The notes under the pieces are model-generated. The model was given only the letters and a program-made list of their open reading frames with translations, did no database searches and was not told where the DNA came from. The translations under genes and the position numbers were made by a program. Positions 24,217-30,416 of a DNA stretch of 40,143 bases are shown one piece after another (positions within the stretch are counted from its first letter, which is position 1; each line of letters opens with the position of its first letter). Where the stretch lies: positions 1-40,143 of the forward strand of contig NZ_BCAH01000045.1 in assembly GCF_001293735.1 (NCBI RefSeq). The letters are read 5' to 3'. Source of the stretch: Limosilactobacillus gorillae. Its GTDB lineage: Bacteria > Bacillota > Bacilli > Lactobacillales > Lactobacillaceae.

Positions 24217-24242
24217 AAAAAAGCACCCGCTAATACGGATGC
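24217..24242 (-). terminator. Terminator hairpin just upstream of terS
   Basis: Minus-strand RNA GCAUCCG-UAUUAG-CGGGUGC is followed by UUUUUU, giving a 7-bp stem with one GU pair. It lies only 40 bases before the terS start codon, so late RNA from upstream must pass it, or a promoter must hide between it and terS. I see none. Confidence 0.7.
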
Positions 24243-24279
24243 ATATCAAAGTTAATCATCTGTTCGCTTTATTTTATGT

Positions 24280-24323
24280 AAAAAAACCGATACACTTAAG
24301 CTGTGAGCAAATAGTGTATCGGT
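24280..24323 (-). terminator. Terminator of the MazEF-type module
   Basis: ACCGATACAC (minus-strand 5' arm at 24314-24323) pairs perfectly with GTGTATCGGT (3' arm at 24286-24295) over 10 bp, followed by a run of seven T on the minus strand. Confidence 0.8.
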
Positions 24324-24357
24324 ATCGCCTGTGAGTCATCAGTCACAGGCGATTTTT
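24324..24357 (+). terminator. Second hairpin after mazF-like gene, plus-strand terminator
   Basis: ATCGCCTGTGA (24324-24334) pairs with TCACAGGCGAT (24343-24353) and is followed by TTTT on the plus strand. Together with the hairpin at 24280-24323 it forms a two-way terminator block directly behind the toxin stop codon. Confidence 0.7.
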
Positions 24358-24358
24358 A

Positions 24359-24703
24359 TTATTCAAACCCCAGAACCGCTTTAATCATCATGTTAACTTC
24401 CGCTGGGACGCTAACATGTTCTAAAAGCTTATAGCTCCGATGGTGTACATCTAACGAACACAACTGATCACAAAGCAAGGTTCCTTTGGTTACCGTTCTT
24501 AAACTTCGATTATCCCAGTTGTATGACAACGGATAATCTCGGTAAGTACTAGTAAAGGGAATCGCCCAAACAAATGGCGAGTTTTGGTTCAACTCTGGCT
24601 GGCTAACTACTAGCCATGGACGTTTGCCTTTTTGTTCCCAATTGTGTTGAGGCTTCGGATCATTTGAAACGAGGATGATGTCCCCTTTTCCTAAATGACT
24701 CAT
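24359..24703 (-). CDS. MazF/PemK-type endoribonuclease toxin
   Basis: A 114-residue protein with the PemK/MazF fold pattern: GKGDIILVSNDPKPQHNWEQKGKRPWLVVS at the N-terminus (RPWLVVS is the core strand), AIPFTST, and the conserved TLLCDQLCSLD segment near 75-85. MazF enzymes cut mRNA at short sequences. The gene lies 69 bp downstream of the antitoxin gene on the same strand and is closed by a terminator pair, so the module is insulated from late genes. Likely roles are prophage stabilisation or phage exclusion. Confidence 0.87.
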   Translation of the reverse strand: MSHLGKGDIILVSNDPKPQHNWEQKGKRPWLVVSQPELNQNSPFVWAIPFTSTYRDYPLSYNWDNRSLRTVTKGTLLCDQLCSLDVHHRSYKLLEHVSVPAEVNMMIKAVLGFE

Positions 24704-24772
24704 TGAACCACTCCGATAAAAAATATTTTCGTGTTAAGGCGCTTTTTGACAGCTCGCACGAATCAATTGTTT

Positions 24773-25027
24773 CTAGTAGAGTTCTTCACCAATCGCGCCA
24801 CCCTTATCAACTATTTCGTACGGATAAGGCTGGCTAGAATCGTAGCCTTCAAACAACTTCTGAATTGCAGTTTGTTTTTTTACTGGTTTCAAAATAATCT
24901 CTTCATCAGTTGCACTAAATTCAAACTTGTCATCTTGACTGAGTCCGAACTGGTTCAACAGCTTTTGTGGCAAGCGAACAGATAAGCTGTTGCCCCACTT
25001 ACTAAGCGTTAGCATCCCCTGACTCAT
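24773..25027 (-). CDS. MazE-type AbrB-fold antitoxin
   Basis: An 84-residue protein: SpoVT/AbrB swapped-hairpin DNA-binding domain at 1-50 (LTLSKWGNSLSVRLPQKLLNQFGL ... IILKPVKK) and an acidic unfolded C-terminus for toxin binding. I chose the ATG at 25027, preceded by GAAGGAGGG. It should neutralise the downstream MazF-type protein and repress its own promoter at 25070-25098. Confidence 0.87.
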   Translation of the reverse strand: MSQGMLTLSKWGNSLSVRLPQKLLNQFGLSQDDKFEFSATDEEIILKPVKKQTAIQKLFEGYDSSQPYPYEIVDKGGAIGEELY

Positions 25028-25069
25028 AGTAATCCCTCCTTCAGTGAAATAGGCCTTTCCACTAATAAT

Positions 25070-25098
25070 AGTATATCGCAAGTATCGACAAGTATCAA
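25070..25098 (-). promoter_or_regulatory. Promoter/operator of the MazEF-type module
   Basis: The minus strand reads TTGATA, a 17-nt spacer, TATACT. The promoter itself contains a near-tandem repeat GATACTTG(T/C)(C/G) with 11-bp period (starting in the -35 and in the spacer) and a third GATA before the -10, a plausible binding site for the antitoxin. Confidence 0.75.
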
Positions 25099-25110
25099 CT
25101 TAAAGAACTT

Positions 25111-25134
25111 AAAAACACCGACAAATGCCGGTGT
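25111..25134 (-). terminator. Terminator downstream of the tRNA-like array
   Basis: Minus-strand RNA ACACCG-GCAUUUGU-CGGUGU is followed by UUUUUAAG. It would end a transcript carrying the tRNA-like array before the MazEF promoter. Confidence 0.75.
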
Positions 25135-25190
25135 GTAAAGGGGTTTCATTGCCGATCCCACACTAACCCTATTGTTAGGGCTAAATTAAT

Positions 25191-25275
25191 CTGACGGGCT
25201 GGAATCGAACCAGCGCTCCCGATGTAAATTTTGAACGCACTCAGTATTGGAAACTGGGAGCTGACCACACGCCAG
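25191..25275 (-). ncRNA. tRNA-like element 1 (anticodon-like loop CCA, atypical D region)
   Basis: On the minus strand a perfect T arm (GCUGG-UUCGAUU-CCAGC, 25198-25214) and a 6/7-bp acceptor-like stem (CUGGCGU/CCGUCAG; two more outer pairs possible) are clear. A 4-bp stem-loop with loop UUCCAAU would give anticodon CCA (Trp). The space for a D arm is only 11 bases and the variable part is about 26 bases. GCUCCC/GGGAGC offers a competing 6-bp stem. No CCA end is encoded. A normal tRNA is unlikely. Confidence 0.65.
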
Positions 25276-25279
25276 ATAA

Positions 25280-25331
25280 GGATAGCGGATCGGTAATGGA
25301 GGTTTATCACCTCCATTTTCAAATGCTATCC
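25280..25331 (-). ncRNA. Structured element 2 of the array (no T arm)
   Basis: A 7-bp closing stem GGAUAGC/GCUAUCC (25325-25331 with 25280-25286) encloses a perfect 9-bp hairpin AAUGGAGGU-GAUAA-ACCUCCAUU. It lies exactly between tRNA-like elements 1 and 3 with 4-base spacers on each side, so it continues the tandem order although it lacks a T loop. Confidence 0.6.
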
Positions 25332-25335
25332 ATAT

Positions 25336-25415
25336 GAGCTAAGAGGCGGAGTCGAACCGCCTTCATGCGCTGTAACCTGTTCAAAAATCAGTGCCCACCC
25401 GGTGGACGTTAGCTC
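25336..25415 (-). ncRNA. tRNA-like element 3 (full cloverleaf-like, loop UUU)
   Basis: A perfect 7-bp closing stem GAGCUAA/UUAGCUC, a 6-bp D-position hairpin GUCCAC-CGG-GUGGGC, an anticodon-position hairpin with loop UUUUUGA (would read UUU, Lys) on only three pairs, and a perfect T arm GGCGG-UUCGACU-CCGCC (25345-25361). Two extra bases sit between T arm and closing stem, and there is no CCA end. It looks like a tRNA whose acceptor geometry has been altered. Confidence 0.65.
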
Positions 25416-25418
25416 TAT

Positions 25419-25465
25419 CCGCAACCAGAGGAATCGAACCTCTCCGGTGCCACCAGGCGTTGCGG
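25419..25465 (-). ncRNA. tRNA-like element 4 (47-nt mini-element: acceptor, one hairpin, T arm)
   Basis: A closing stem CCGCAAC/GUUGCGG (7 bp), a single 5-bp hairpin CUGGU-GGC-ACCGG, and a T arm AGAGG-UUCGAUU-CCUCU (25427-25443). There is no room for both D and anticodon arms, so this cannot be a decoding tRNA. It is the first element a transcript from the putative late promoter would make. Confidence 0.65.
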
Positions 25466-25566
25466 CGTACGTAATTAATTATTCTTTAAGGAGGTCACAC
25501 ATCACTGGGGAAGAAACGTGTAAGCTGGCGGCCAAGTCAGACATCTATCTTACTTGTCCACAATAC
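25466..25566. other. Non-coding stretch between late-promoter region and tRNA-like array
   Basis: About 100 bases with no ORF that has a convincing ribosome site. It would be the 5' leader of the RNA carrying the array if transcription starts near 25560. Confidence 0.4.
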
Positions 25567-25623
25567 ATATTATTGCACACTCCGTTCCGGATAGTTTCCG
25601 CATTTTTTCCGGACTTTTTCCGG
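25567..25623 (-). promoter_or_regulatory. Putative late promoter with four helically phased TTCCG(G) boxes
   Basis: TTCCGG, TTCCG, TTCCGG and TTCCGG start at 25585, 25596, 25607 and 25618, exactly 11 bp apart (one helical turn). On the minus strand they read CCGGAA/GCGGAA and are followed by TGC-AATAAT (25569-25577), an extended -10-like element without a good -35. The array begins 8 bp after the ArpU stop codon. This is what an activator-dependent late promoter should look like; ArpU binding is inferred. Confidence 0.65.
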
Positions 25624-25630
25624 TTTTGAA

Positions 25631-26095
25631 TCACTTCCACACTTGGATCGGTGGAATCAGATCTTCGCACCCTCTGATCGCCACAAACTTATCTAGAGCG
25701 GCGGCGAATCGGGTCCGCGCTGTGATGTCCGCCTCTTGATACTGGTCGTTACCACCGATTAAAACCATCTGCATGACGGTCTCACGTTTCGCGCCGTTTA
25801 TGTAACGCTCGTTCAGAATCGTTTGCTGTGCTGGCAAGCACGACTTAATCGCATCAGTCACACAACTAATCGCCAACCGGCAATGTGCCTTAGCGATCAT
25901 CGCTTCTTCAACCCGATTACCACTAGAGCCGTGAATCCCTGTGATGTCGCCAACCGGAGAACTCACCATTCCGAACACCGCTTCATCTTCTAGCAGCTTT
26001 GGATAGCCCCTGTACCGATATCGTCCTTTACCCCTTAAGAAGTCCGCTACGCTCTGAGCCGTTTGATCTGGATCTATAACCTCAAATAATCTCAC
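25631..26095 (-). CDS. ArpU-family late transcription regulator
   Basis: About 154 residues. The middle and C-terminal parts show the ArpU/RinA-like pattern (LPAQQTILNERYINGAKRETVMQMV, then a helix-turn-helix-like ITARTRFAAALDKFV). ArpU-family proteins sit at the end of early operons and switch on packaging and structural genes. I chose the GTG at 26095, five bases after GAGGAGG, rather than an upstream GTG that overlaps that site. Directly downstream is the phased box array that is its likely target. Confidence 0.8.
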   Translation of the reverse strand: MRLFEVIDPDQTAQSVADFLRGKGRYRYRGYPKLLEDEAVFGMVSSPVGDITGIHGSSGNRVEEAMIAKAHCRLAISCVTDAIKSCLPAQQTILNERYINGAKRETVMQMVLIGGNDQYQEADITARTRFAAALDKFVAIRGCEDLIPPIQVWK

Positions 26096-26111
26096 TGTCG
26101 TCCTCCTCACA

Positions 26112-26213
26112 TCACCATCGCCATACTGGAACCCCGATCAGTGCCCAGCAGATCAGATTGGCAATCACTGCTGCTATGAGCACCGCCAGGAGCCACTTAA
26201 TTGCTTCCCCCAT
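26112..26213 (-). CDS. Small membrane protein (33 aa)
   Basis: A short frame MGEAIKWLLAVLIAAVIANL... ending VPVWRW: one membrane helix (about 6-28) and almost nothing else. GGAAGAGG precedes the ATG, and the frame fits exactly between its neighbours (3 bp after the upstream stop, 16 bp before the ArpU start). Single-span microproteins are common in this region of lactobacillus phages. The function is unknown. Confidence 0.6.
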   Translation of the reverse strand: MGEAIKWLLAVLIAAVIANLICWALIGVPVWRW

Positions 26214-26216
26214 TTT

Positions 26217-26537
26217 CTAGCCTCTTCCTAGAATCCCTTGTAGAGCCCTCTGTGCTCGTTTGATCCAATCATTGTTAATTACCTTGCCACGTTCTTTAAG
26301 TGGTGTCAGCGCCAATTCTTGGGCTAACTTGACCGCTTCTTGCCAGTCCTCTAAATCTAGCATTGTGTCTCGGTAATCCCGTGGGTGGTAATTGAACGGT
26401 TCAGTCTTGCTAATCGTAACAACTGGCTCATCATCCCCAAATGTATCGAGGGATGGGGCTAGGATCGCTACCTCACTCGCTGAGTAGTACAAGTTAACCG
26501 TAAAATCCATCTGATTCGTTAACTCTTCGTAGGTCAT
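26217..26537 (-). CDS. Hypothetical early phage protein
   Basis: A 106-residue protein starting MTYEELTNQMDFTVNLYYSA. The N-terminal half is beta-rich and acidic, the C-terminal half helical and basic (DWIKRAQRALQGILGRG). There is no recognised family. It sits in the early operon between a DUF3310-like gene and the ArpU gene, with an AGGAGG ribosome site. The function is unknown. Confidence 0.65.
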   Translation of the reverse strand: MTYEELTNQMDFTVNLYYSASEVAILAPSLDTFGDDEPVVTISKTEPFNYHPRDYRDTMLDLEDWQEAVKLAQELALTPLKERGKVINNDWIKRAQRALQGILGRG

Positions 26538-26550
26538 TGTATCCTCCTAA

Positions 26551-26919
26551 CTAACGCACTGTCCGTCCGCGTTTAATGTCTTCCTCGATTCGATCTAGTC
26601 GTTTTAGATAGATCTCCTTACGCCGTTTAAAATTATCATAGCTAAGTGCTAGATCTAGTCCTTGATCGTGAATCTCGCCGATTGCCTTTAGATACAGTAA
26701 TCGCTCATATTCAGCAAAGTATGTTCGGGCCTTTGCCAAATCCTCACTCGGATCGATAGTCTTCTTACCAGCCCGTCGCTCGTATTTCACCATGTTTAAG
26801 TAACAGAACCCGATCGCTAGTACCGCCGGATAGCGCCCATGCTCAAATTCATAGAAAAGGTCATGTCCTCGCCGGTCAATGTAGTGGGCCGGTCGGATCA
26901 TTTTCGCAGTTCTCGTCAT
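26551..26919 (-). CDS. DUF3310-like early protein
   Basis: A 122-residue basic protein. Residues 9-55 (RPAHYIDRRGHDLFYEFEH ... AIGFCYLNMVKYERRAGKK) match the DUF3310 pattern (PxHY, then a GFCxxNxxKYxxRxGKK block), common in early regions of Gram-positive phages. The C-terminal part is charged helix. Its start overlaps the replisome organiser stop by 4 bp. A nucleotide-related role has been suggested for the family; nothing here proves it. Confidence 0.6.
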   Translation of the reverse strand: MTRTAKMIRPAHYIDRRGHDLFYEFEHGRYPAVLAIGFCYLNMVKYERRAGKKTIDPSEDLAKARTYFAEYERLLYLKAIGEIHDQGLDLALSYDNFKRRKEIYLKRLDRIEEDIKRGRTVR

Positions 26920-27665
26920 AAGTACCTCCTGCCGCTTTCATTAACATGTACCTTATACGTTCCATCAGTTTGCTGCCTTCTCTGCAGCTTAACTAGGGAT
27001 GCGCTGAGCTTAAGTGGAGTTTTCTCCGTCTGCTGGCTCTCAATGTACTTCTTGACGTACTTGACTAGCCCTGACTTATGCTGGCCATTGTCGTTAAAGC
27101 TCATTAATCCGTCCACTACTATCTGTTGGCCAAACTGCTTTGCTAATCCATCCAAACTCTCTTTAGTCCTTGTGGATAATTTACCCCACTGCTGTTCAGT
27201 TTCGCTCTCTTTTTCAGTTAATAGATTTAAATTAATATCATTCAGCCAATCATTAGTTAAGTTAGTATTAGTTAAGTTAGTAATTGGTAGTGTGCTAAAA
27301 CGCGAATTCGCGTTTTCCGAATTCGCGAAACAGCAATTCGGTGACACCGTTTCGCCGTTTTGGCAATTCGGTTGAGGATGGTCAAATAAGGTGTACTCAT
27401 AGCCCTTAAATTGACCATTGTCCCGACGCCGTTCCCGCTTGACATACCCCAGATCAATCAGCTCGTGCATTGCACTGTCGACGGATCGACGCCCGTTTTT
27501 AAAGTGCTTGGCAATCTCGGTTACGTAATAATCCCAGTCATCTGGTTGGCGCCACATATACGTATAGAGCCCCAAGCCGGCTAGGCTCATATTGGGGTCA
27601 TCTACAACTCGGTTATCAACTTGGGTAAACCCTCTCGTCCTTACTTTTTTAACTTTAGCCATCAT
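26916..27665 (-). CDS. Replisome organiser / replication initiation protein
   Basis: A 249-residue protein. The N-terminal winged helix (about 8-95; GFTQVDNRVVDDPNMSLAGL, WDYYVTEIAKHFKNGRRSV) is typical of phage replication initiators that bind an origin in their own gene. A low-complexity linker (about 97-150) rich in Asn/Thr is encoded by the repeat region at 27252-27372. The C-terminal domain is helical. No helicase loader gene follows, so the protein may load the host helicase itself. It lies after ssb in the early operon. Confidence 0.75.
   Translation of the reverse strand: MMAKVKKVRTRGFTQVDNRVVDDPNMSLAGLGLYTYMWRQPDDWDYYVTEIAKHFKNGRRSVDSAMHELIDLGYVKRERRRDNGQFKGYEYTLFDHPQPNCQNGETVSPNCCFANSENANSRFSTLPITNLTNTNLTNDWLNDINLNLLTEKESETEQQWGKLSTRTKESLDGLAKQFGQQIVVDGLMSFNDNGQHKSGLVKYVKKYIESQQTEKTPLKLSASLVKLQRRQQTDGTYKVHVNESGRRYL
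27252..27372. promoter_or_regulatory. Putative replication origin with iterons inside the initiator gene
   Basis: It contains a perfect 15-bp tandem repeat (27252-27266 and 27267-27281, AT-rich), a 20-bp perfect palindrome AAAACGCGAATTCGCGTTTT (27297-27316), and four AATTCG units (27305, 27320, 27335, 27365; the first three 15 bp apart, the last 30 bp on). This matches lambda-type origins embedded in initiator genes. The function is inferred. Confidence 0.6.
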
Positions 27666-27673
27666 CTTCCCTC

Positions 27674-28216
27674 CTAAAATGGCAGATCATTCGCTGACAT
27701 CCCTCCCTGAGCTGGTTGTCCGGCCTTCATCTTGTCGACCATCTGGCTATTAATTTGAGAGTCAGTAGGTGCTTCGTTAGCGTACATCTCACCATATGTT
27801 GATTGGCTTGGTTGGCTCTGAACGGGATTAAAACCTTGATTGGATTGGTAACCATTTGCTTGGTAGTTCTTCTGGTTGGCCTCCTGAATGATTGAGCGTG
27901 GTTCCAAGAGGGAAAAGTTACTTACTATTACGTCGGTTCGGTAAACCTCTTTCCCATCCTTGTCAGAGTAATGGCTGGTCTGTAGTTGCCCTTCCACTCC
28001 GATTAGGGAACCTTTGTGTGTGAAGTTGGCCAGATTCTCGGCCCCTTGCCGCCAAATCTGACAGGAAATAAAATCCGTTTCTCGTTCACCGGTTTGTTTA
28101 TTTTTAAACTGCCGACTGACCGCTAGATTAAACCGGGCTACCGCCACTCCGCTTTGGGTATATCTAACTTCTAAGTCCTTCGTCAGTCGCCCAGTTAGAA
28201 CTACTCGATTAATCAT
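27674..28216 (-). CDS. ssb: Single-stranded DNA-binding protein
   Basis: A 180-residue SSB. The OB-fold at residues 1-108 starts MINRVVLTGRLTKDLEVRYTQ and includes FISCQIWRQGAENLANF and GSLIGVEGQLQTSHY. A Gln/Asn-rich linker and the acidic tip MSANDLPF follow; such tips recruit replication and repair partners. It is adjacent to recombination genes and the replication initiator. Confidence 0.95.
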   Translation of the reverse strand: MINRVVLTGRLTKDLEVRYTQSGVAVARFNLAVSRQFKNKQTGERETDFISCQIWRQGAENLANFTHKGSLIGVEGQLQTSHYSDKDGKEVYRTDVIVSNFSLLEPRSIIQEANQKNYQANGYQSNQGFNPVQSQPSQSTYGEMYANEAPTDSQINSQMVDKMKAGQPAQGGMSANDLPF

Positions 28217-29056
28217 TTAAAACACCTCAATATCGCTTGCATGTGTAAAGTCCGACAGTTTCTTGTTAAGCCGGCAATACTCACAACGGCCACATGCTTT
28301 GGGCTCTACCTCCCCCATCATCACCTTACGGTAGCGATCTTGGTTAGCCAGGATCTTGTCCATTGCTTCCCGCATCAGTTGCCGATCTTCTTCACTTTCA
28401 AAATCAATTGCCATCTTATCTGGTATCGATTGTTTAGACGCTGCAAACATCAAGGGGGCTAAGTCCTTACCAAATGTCTGCTTGCTTAGTTCCCGGTAAA
28501 CTGCCATTTGCATGTGGTATTGACGATCTTCGACGAATGGTACCCAGCGCCGTTCATCAGCATTCCAATGACGCTTATGAAGGTCGTCAACCGTCTTCAA
28601 GTCACAGAAAAAGCCGTTCTTAAGTGATAAGCTATCAAGCTTTCCCTTCCAGGCAACCCCTTCAATCTCACCTGCTACGATTACTTCCTTATCACCTGGC
28701 TTATAGAAGTAAGCAAACATATCATCTGCATTGAGGGATGTAATTATCTCTTCGGCTAGTTTGTAGCTTGCTTTGAGCTTACCTTTTGTTGCTCCACGTG
28801 ATGATAGTAATTCTTTCTTGTTCTCCTCGATAAAGGCTTCGTGTGCCTCTTCACTCTCAAAATAAGAGTGAACATAGTTACCTAAAATTAACGGATCGGC
28901 GGTCGAAGTTGACTTCTTCTTAGTCGGTTCCCACTCACCTTTTAACCGGGCTAGTTCCTTCGCTTCACATTCCTCGAAGTTCTTGAACTGGGAGAAACTC
29001 ATGTAATCCCAGTCAGTCTCAATGGAATAATAGTTTTCTGGTGTAAGCTTAAGCAT
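28217..29056 (-). CDS. PD-(D/E)XK exonuclease (RecT partner, DUF3799-like)
   Basis: A 279-residue nuclease. MSFSQFKNFEECEAKELARL near the start, the active-site core GKLDSLSLKNGFFCDLKTVDDL (Asp and Asp-Leu-Lys, about 137-160), and a C-terminal CGRCEYC motif that may bind a metal or an iron-sulfur cluster. Such proteins act as the 5'-3' exonuclease partner of RecT in phage recombination. The ATG at 29056 follows AGGGGGTG. It overlaps the recT stop by 8 bp. Confidence 0.82.
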   Translation of the reverse strand: MLKLTPENYYSIETDWDYMSFSQFKNFEECEAKELARLKGEWEPTKKKSTSTADPLILGNYVHSYFESEEAHEAFIEENKKELLSSRGATKGKLKASYKLAEEIITSLNADDMFAYFYKPGDKEVIVAGEIEGVAWKGKLDSLSLKNGFFCDLKTVDDLHKRHWNADERRWVPFVEDRQYHMQMAVYRELSKQTFGKDLAPLMFAASKQSIPDKMAIDFESEEDRQLMREAMDKILANQDRYRKVMMGEVEPKACGRCEYCRLNKKLSDFTHASDIEVF

Positions 29057-30062
29057 TCTCTTCACCCCCTTCTACGAAATCGTAGATGGAAGTTTGACCA
29101 TCTGGTAATTCTGCTTCATTTCCTCCAGTTTTACCTTCTAAATCTTTCCCAGGATCGTTTTTAATATCCGATTCGATAACTTCTTCATCTTCCACTTTGT
29201 TTTCCTCTACGGGCTTCTCAGGGGCTTGTGGAACGTCCTTCTTTTCCTTCTTCGGTTCCTTTTCTGCTGCTTGGGCTTTCTTAAATCCAGCTAAAAGTTT
29301 ATTAGATGTTACTTCCTCTTTGGCAGTGTTGGTAACGTCTTTGGGCTCTTCGTACTCCGTCTCAGTAGCAGTGTTGATCGAGCCTGTCAACAGATCGGAA
29401 TCATCGCTGGTGTTGATGAACATCTTAGCGGCCCGGTTTAAGACAGTACGCTTGGCCATCTCGTCGCTAAATTTATCTTGAACTTTATTTTGTCGATTCT
29501 GACTTTGGCTCCAAGAAGTATCAATCTGGGACTTTGTCATAACCGTATAATTGGTTCGGCCGTTAGCCAGTTTAATAAAGGCGAAAGCACCCTTAATTGG
29601 CTTATCTAAATTAGTAAAGCTGGGGTTAAACTTGGTGACAATGATGTGGCCAATCTCATCAGCCCCGATTTCAAATTCGTCACCTTGATGGATAACCTGA
29701 GCATCAATGTCTTCGATGCTGTCCAGACGCTTCAGCGCAGCAACCGTCCCAAAGTATGACCGTTGCATTTTCAACTCACTGCCATAAACGATAAAGTAAC
29801 ACTGGTTTTTCGCCGGTGATAGGCCTTGAATGGCCATGTCTAACAGAGCGTTAGCAATACTTGGTTGTGAGCAAACATTTAACGCTAGGCGACCTTGCCG
29901 ATCCTTTACCGACTGCAATCGTAGATAAGCCGCCTTCAAGGCGTTCTGAGCGTTGTAATGTGCTGGAAGGGCTAACCCTTCATCCTTCAGAGTTTCCAGG
30001 CGCCCTGCGACTTGATCGGTTAATTCGCTAGCGTTTACTGGCGGTTGTAGTTGTTGATACAT
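29049..30062 (-). CDS. recT: RecT-family single-strand annealing protein
   Basis: A 337-residue protein. Residues 25-215 match RecT (PAHYNAQNALKAAYLRLQ, SIANALLDMAIQGLSP, NQCYFIVYGSELKMQRSYFG, KMFINTSDD at the end). The remaining 120 residues form a long acidic, Lys/Glu-rich unfolded tail. It anneals complementary single strands during phage recombination and replication. It is coupled to the nuclease gene downstream. Confidence 0.92.
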   Translation of the reverse strand: MYQQLQPPVNASELTDQVAGRLETLKDEGLALPAHYNAQNALKAAYLRLQSVKDRQGRLALNVCSQPSIANALLDMAIQGLSPAKNQCYFIVYGSELKMQRSYFGTVAALKRLDSIEDIDAQVIHQGDEFEIGADEIGHIIVTKFNPSFTNLDKPIKGAFAFIKLANGRTNYTVMTKSQIDTSWSQSQNRQNKVQDKFSDEMAKRTVLNRAAKMFINTSDDSDLLTGSINTATETEYEEPKDVTNTAKEEVTSNKLLAGFKKAQAAEKEPKKEKKDVPQAPEKPVEENKVEDEEVIESDIKNDPGKDLEGKTGGNEAELPDGQTSIYDFVEGGEENA

Positions 30063-30064
30063 GG

Positions 30065-30274
30065 TTAAAACCTCCCTGTGACTTCGTGCTTCCAGTCCTT
30101 TGCGTACAGAACTAATTTCTCTGCTTGCTCAATAATGGCGTCATGCTCTGCGATTGCTTCACTGCGCGTCATCGGTTCGTGTAGAACAAGTCGATTGGCA
30201 TCCGTAACTAGGTGATCACCTAATTTCAACAACCGGTTCGCCGCTTGGCCGACTTTGATTTCATCTGGTGTCAT
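30065..30274 (-). CDS. Hypothetical early protein (69 aa)
   Basis: A 69-residue helical acidic protein (MTPDEIKVGQAANRLLKLGDHL...) directly upstream of recT (2-bp gap) with an AAGGAG ribosome site. No family is recognised. It is possibly a regulator or helper of the recombination genes, by position only. Confidence 0.65.
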   Translation of the reverse strand: MTPDEIKVGQAANRLLKLGDHLVTDANRLVLHEPMTRSEAIAEHDAIIEQAEKLVLYAKDWKHEVTGRF

Positions 30275-30310
30275 GCTATAATCTCCTTAAATGTATTATT
30301 TCTTTTTTGG

Positions 30311-30340
30311 CTTAACGGTAGTAACTGTTAGGTCTTTTTT
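30311..30340 (+). terminator. Weak plus-strand terminator-like hairpin
   Basis: CTTAAC (30311-30316) pairs with GTTAGG (30327-30332) with inner AGT/ACT pairs, followed by TCTTTTTT. It lies between the divergent genes at 30274 and 30417; no plus gene precedes it. Confidence 0.35.
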
Positions 30341-30416
30341 ATGCTATAAGCCTTTTTATTGTTCATGATATAATTACCTCAAATTATCTATTAAATTTTG
30401 TCAAAAGGAGTTTGTC

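Noticed and set aside
23647-25082. HNH endonuclease and cos site next to the terminase
   Set aside because: No HNH gene or HNH motif is seen near the terminase; the terminase, portal and MuF types point to headful packaging.
25191-25415. Functional tRNA-Trp(CCA) and tRNA-Lys(UUU) genes
   Set aside because: T arms and acceptor-like stems are good, but element 1 lacks room for a D arm, element 3 has a three-pair anticodon stem and two extra bases at the acceptor junction, and no CCA is encoded. I therefore call them tRNA-like.
25082-25630. GOLLD or ROOL large ornate RNA
   Set aside because: These lie in similar prophage places near tRNAs, but the non-coding space left after the tRNA-like units is too short and I could not recognise their motifs. 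A covariance-model search would settle it.
26839-27375. 178-codon plus-strand frame antisense to the replication initiator
   Set aside because: It is a shadow of the initiator and DUF3310-like genes; Cys/Leu/Ser-rich composition and no ribosome site.
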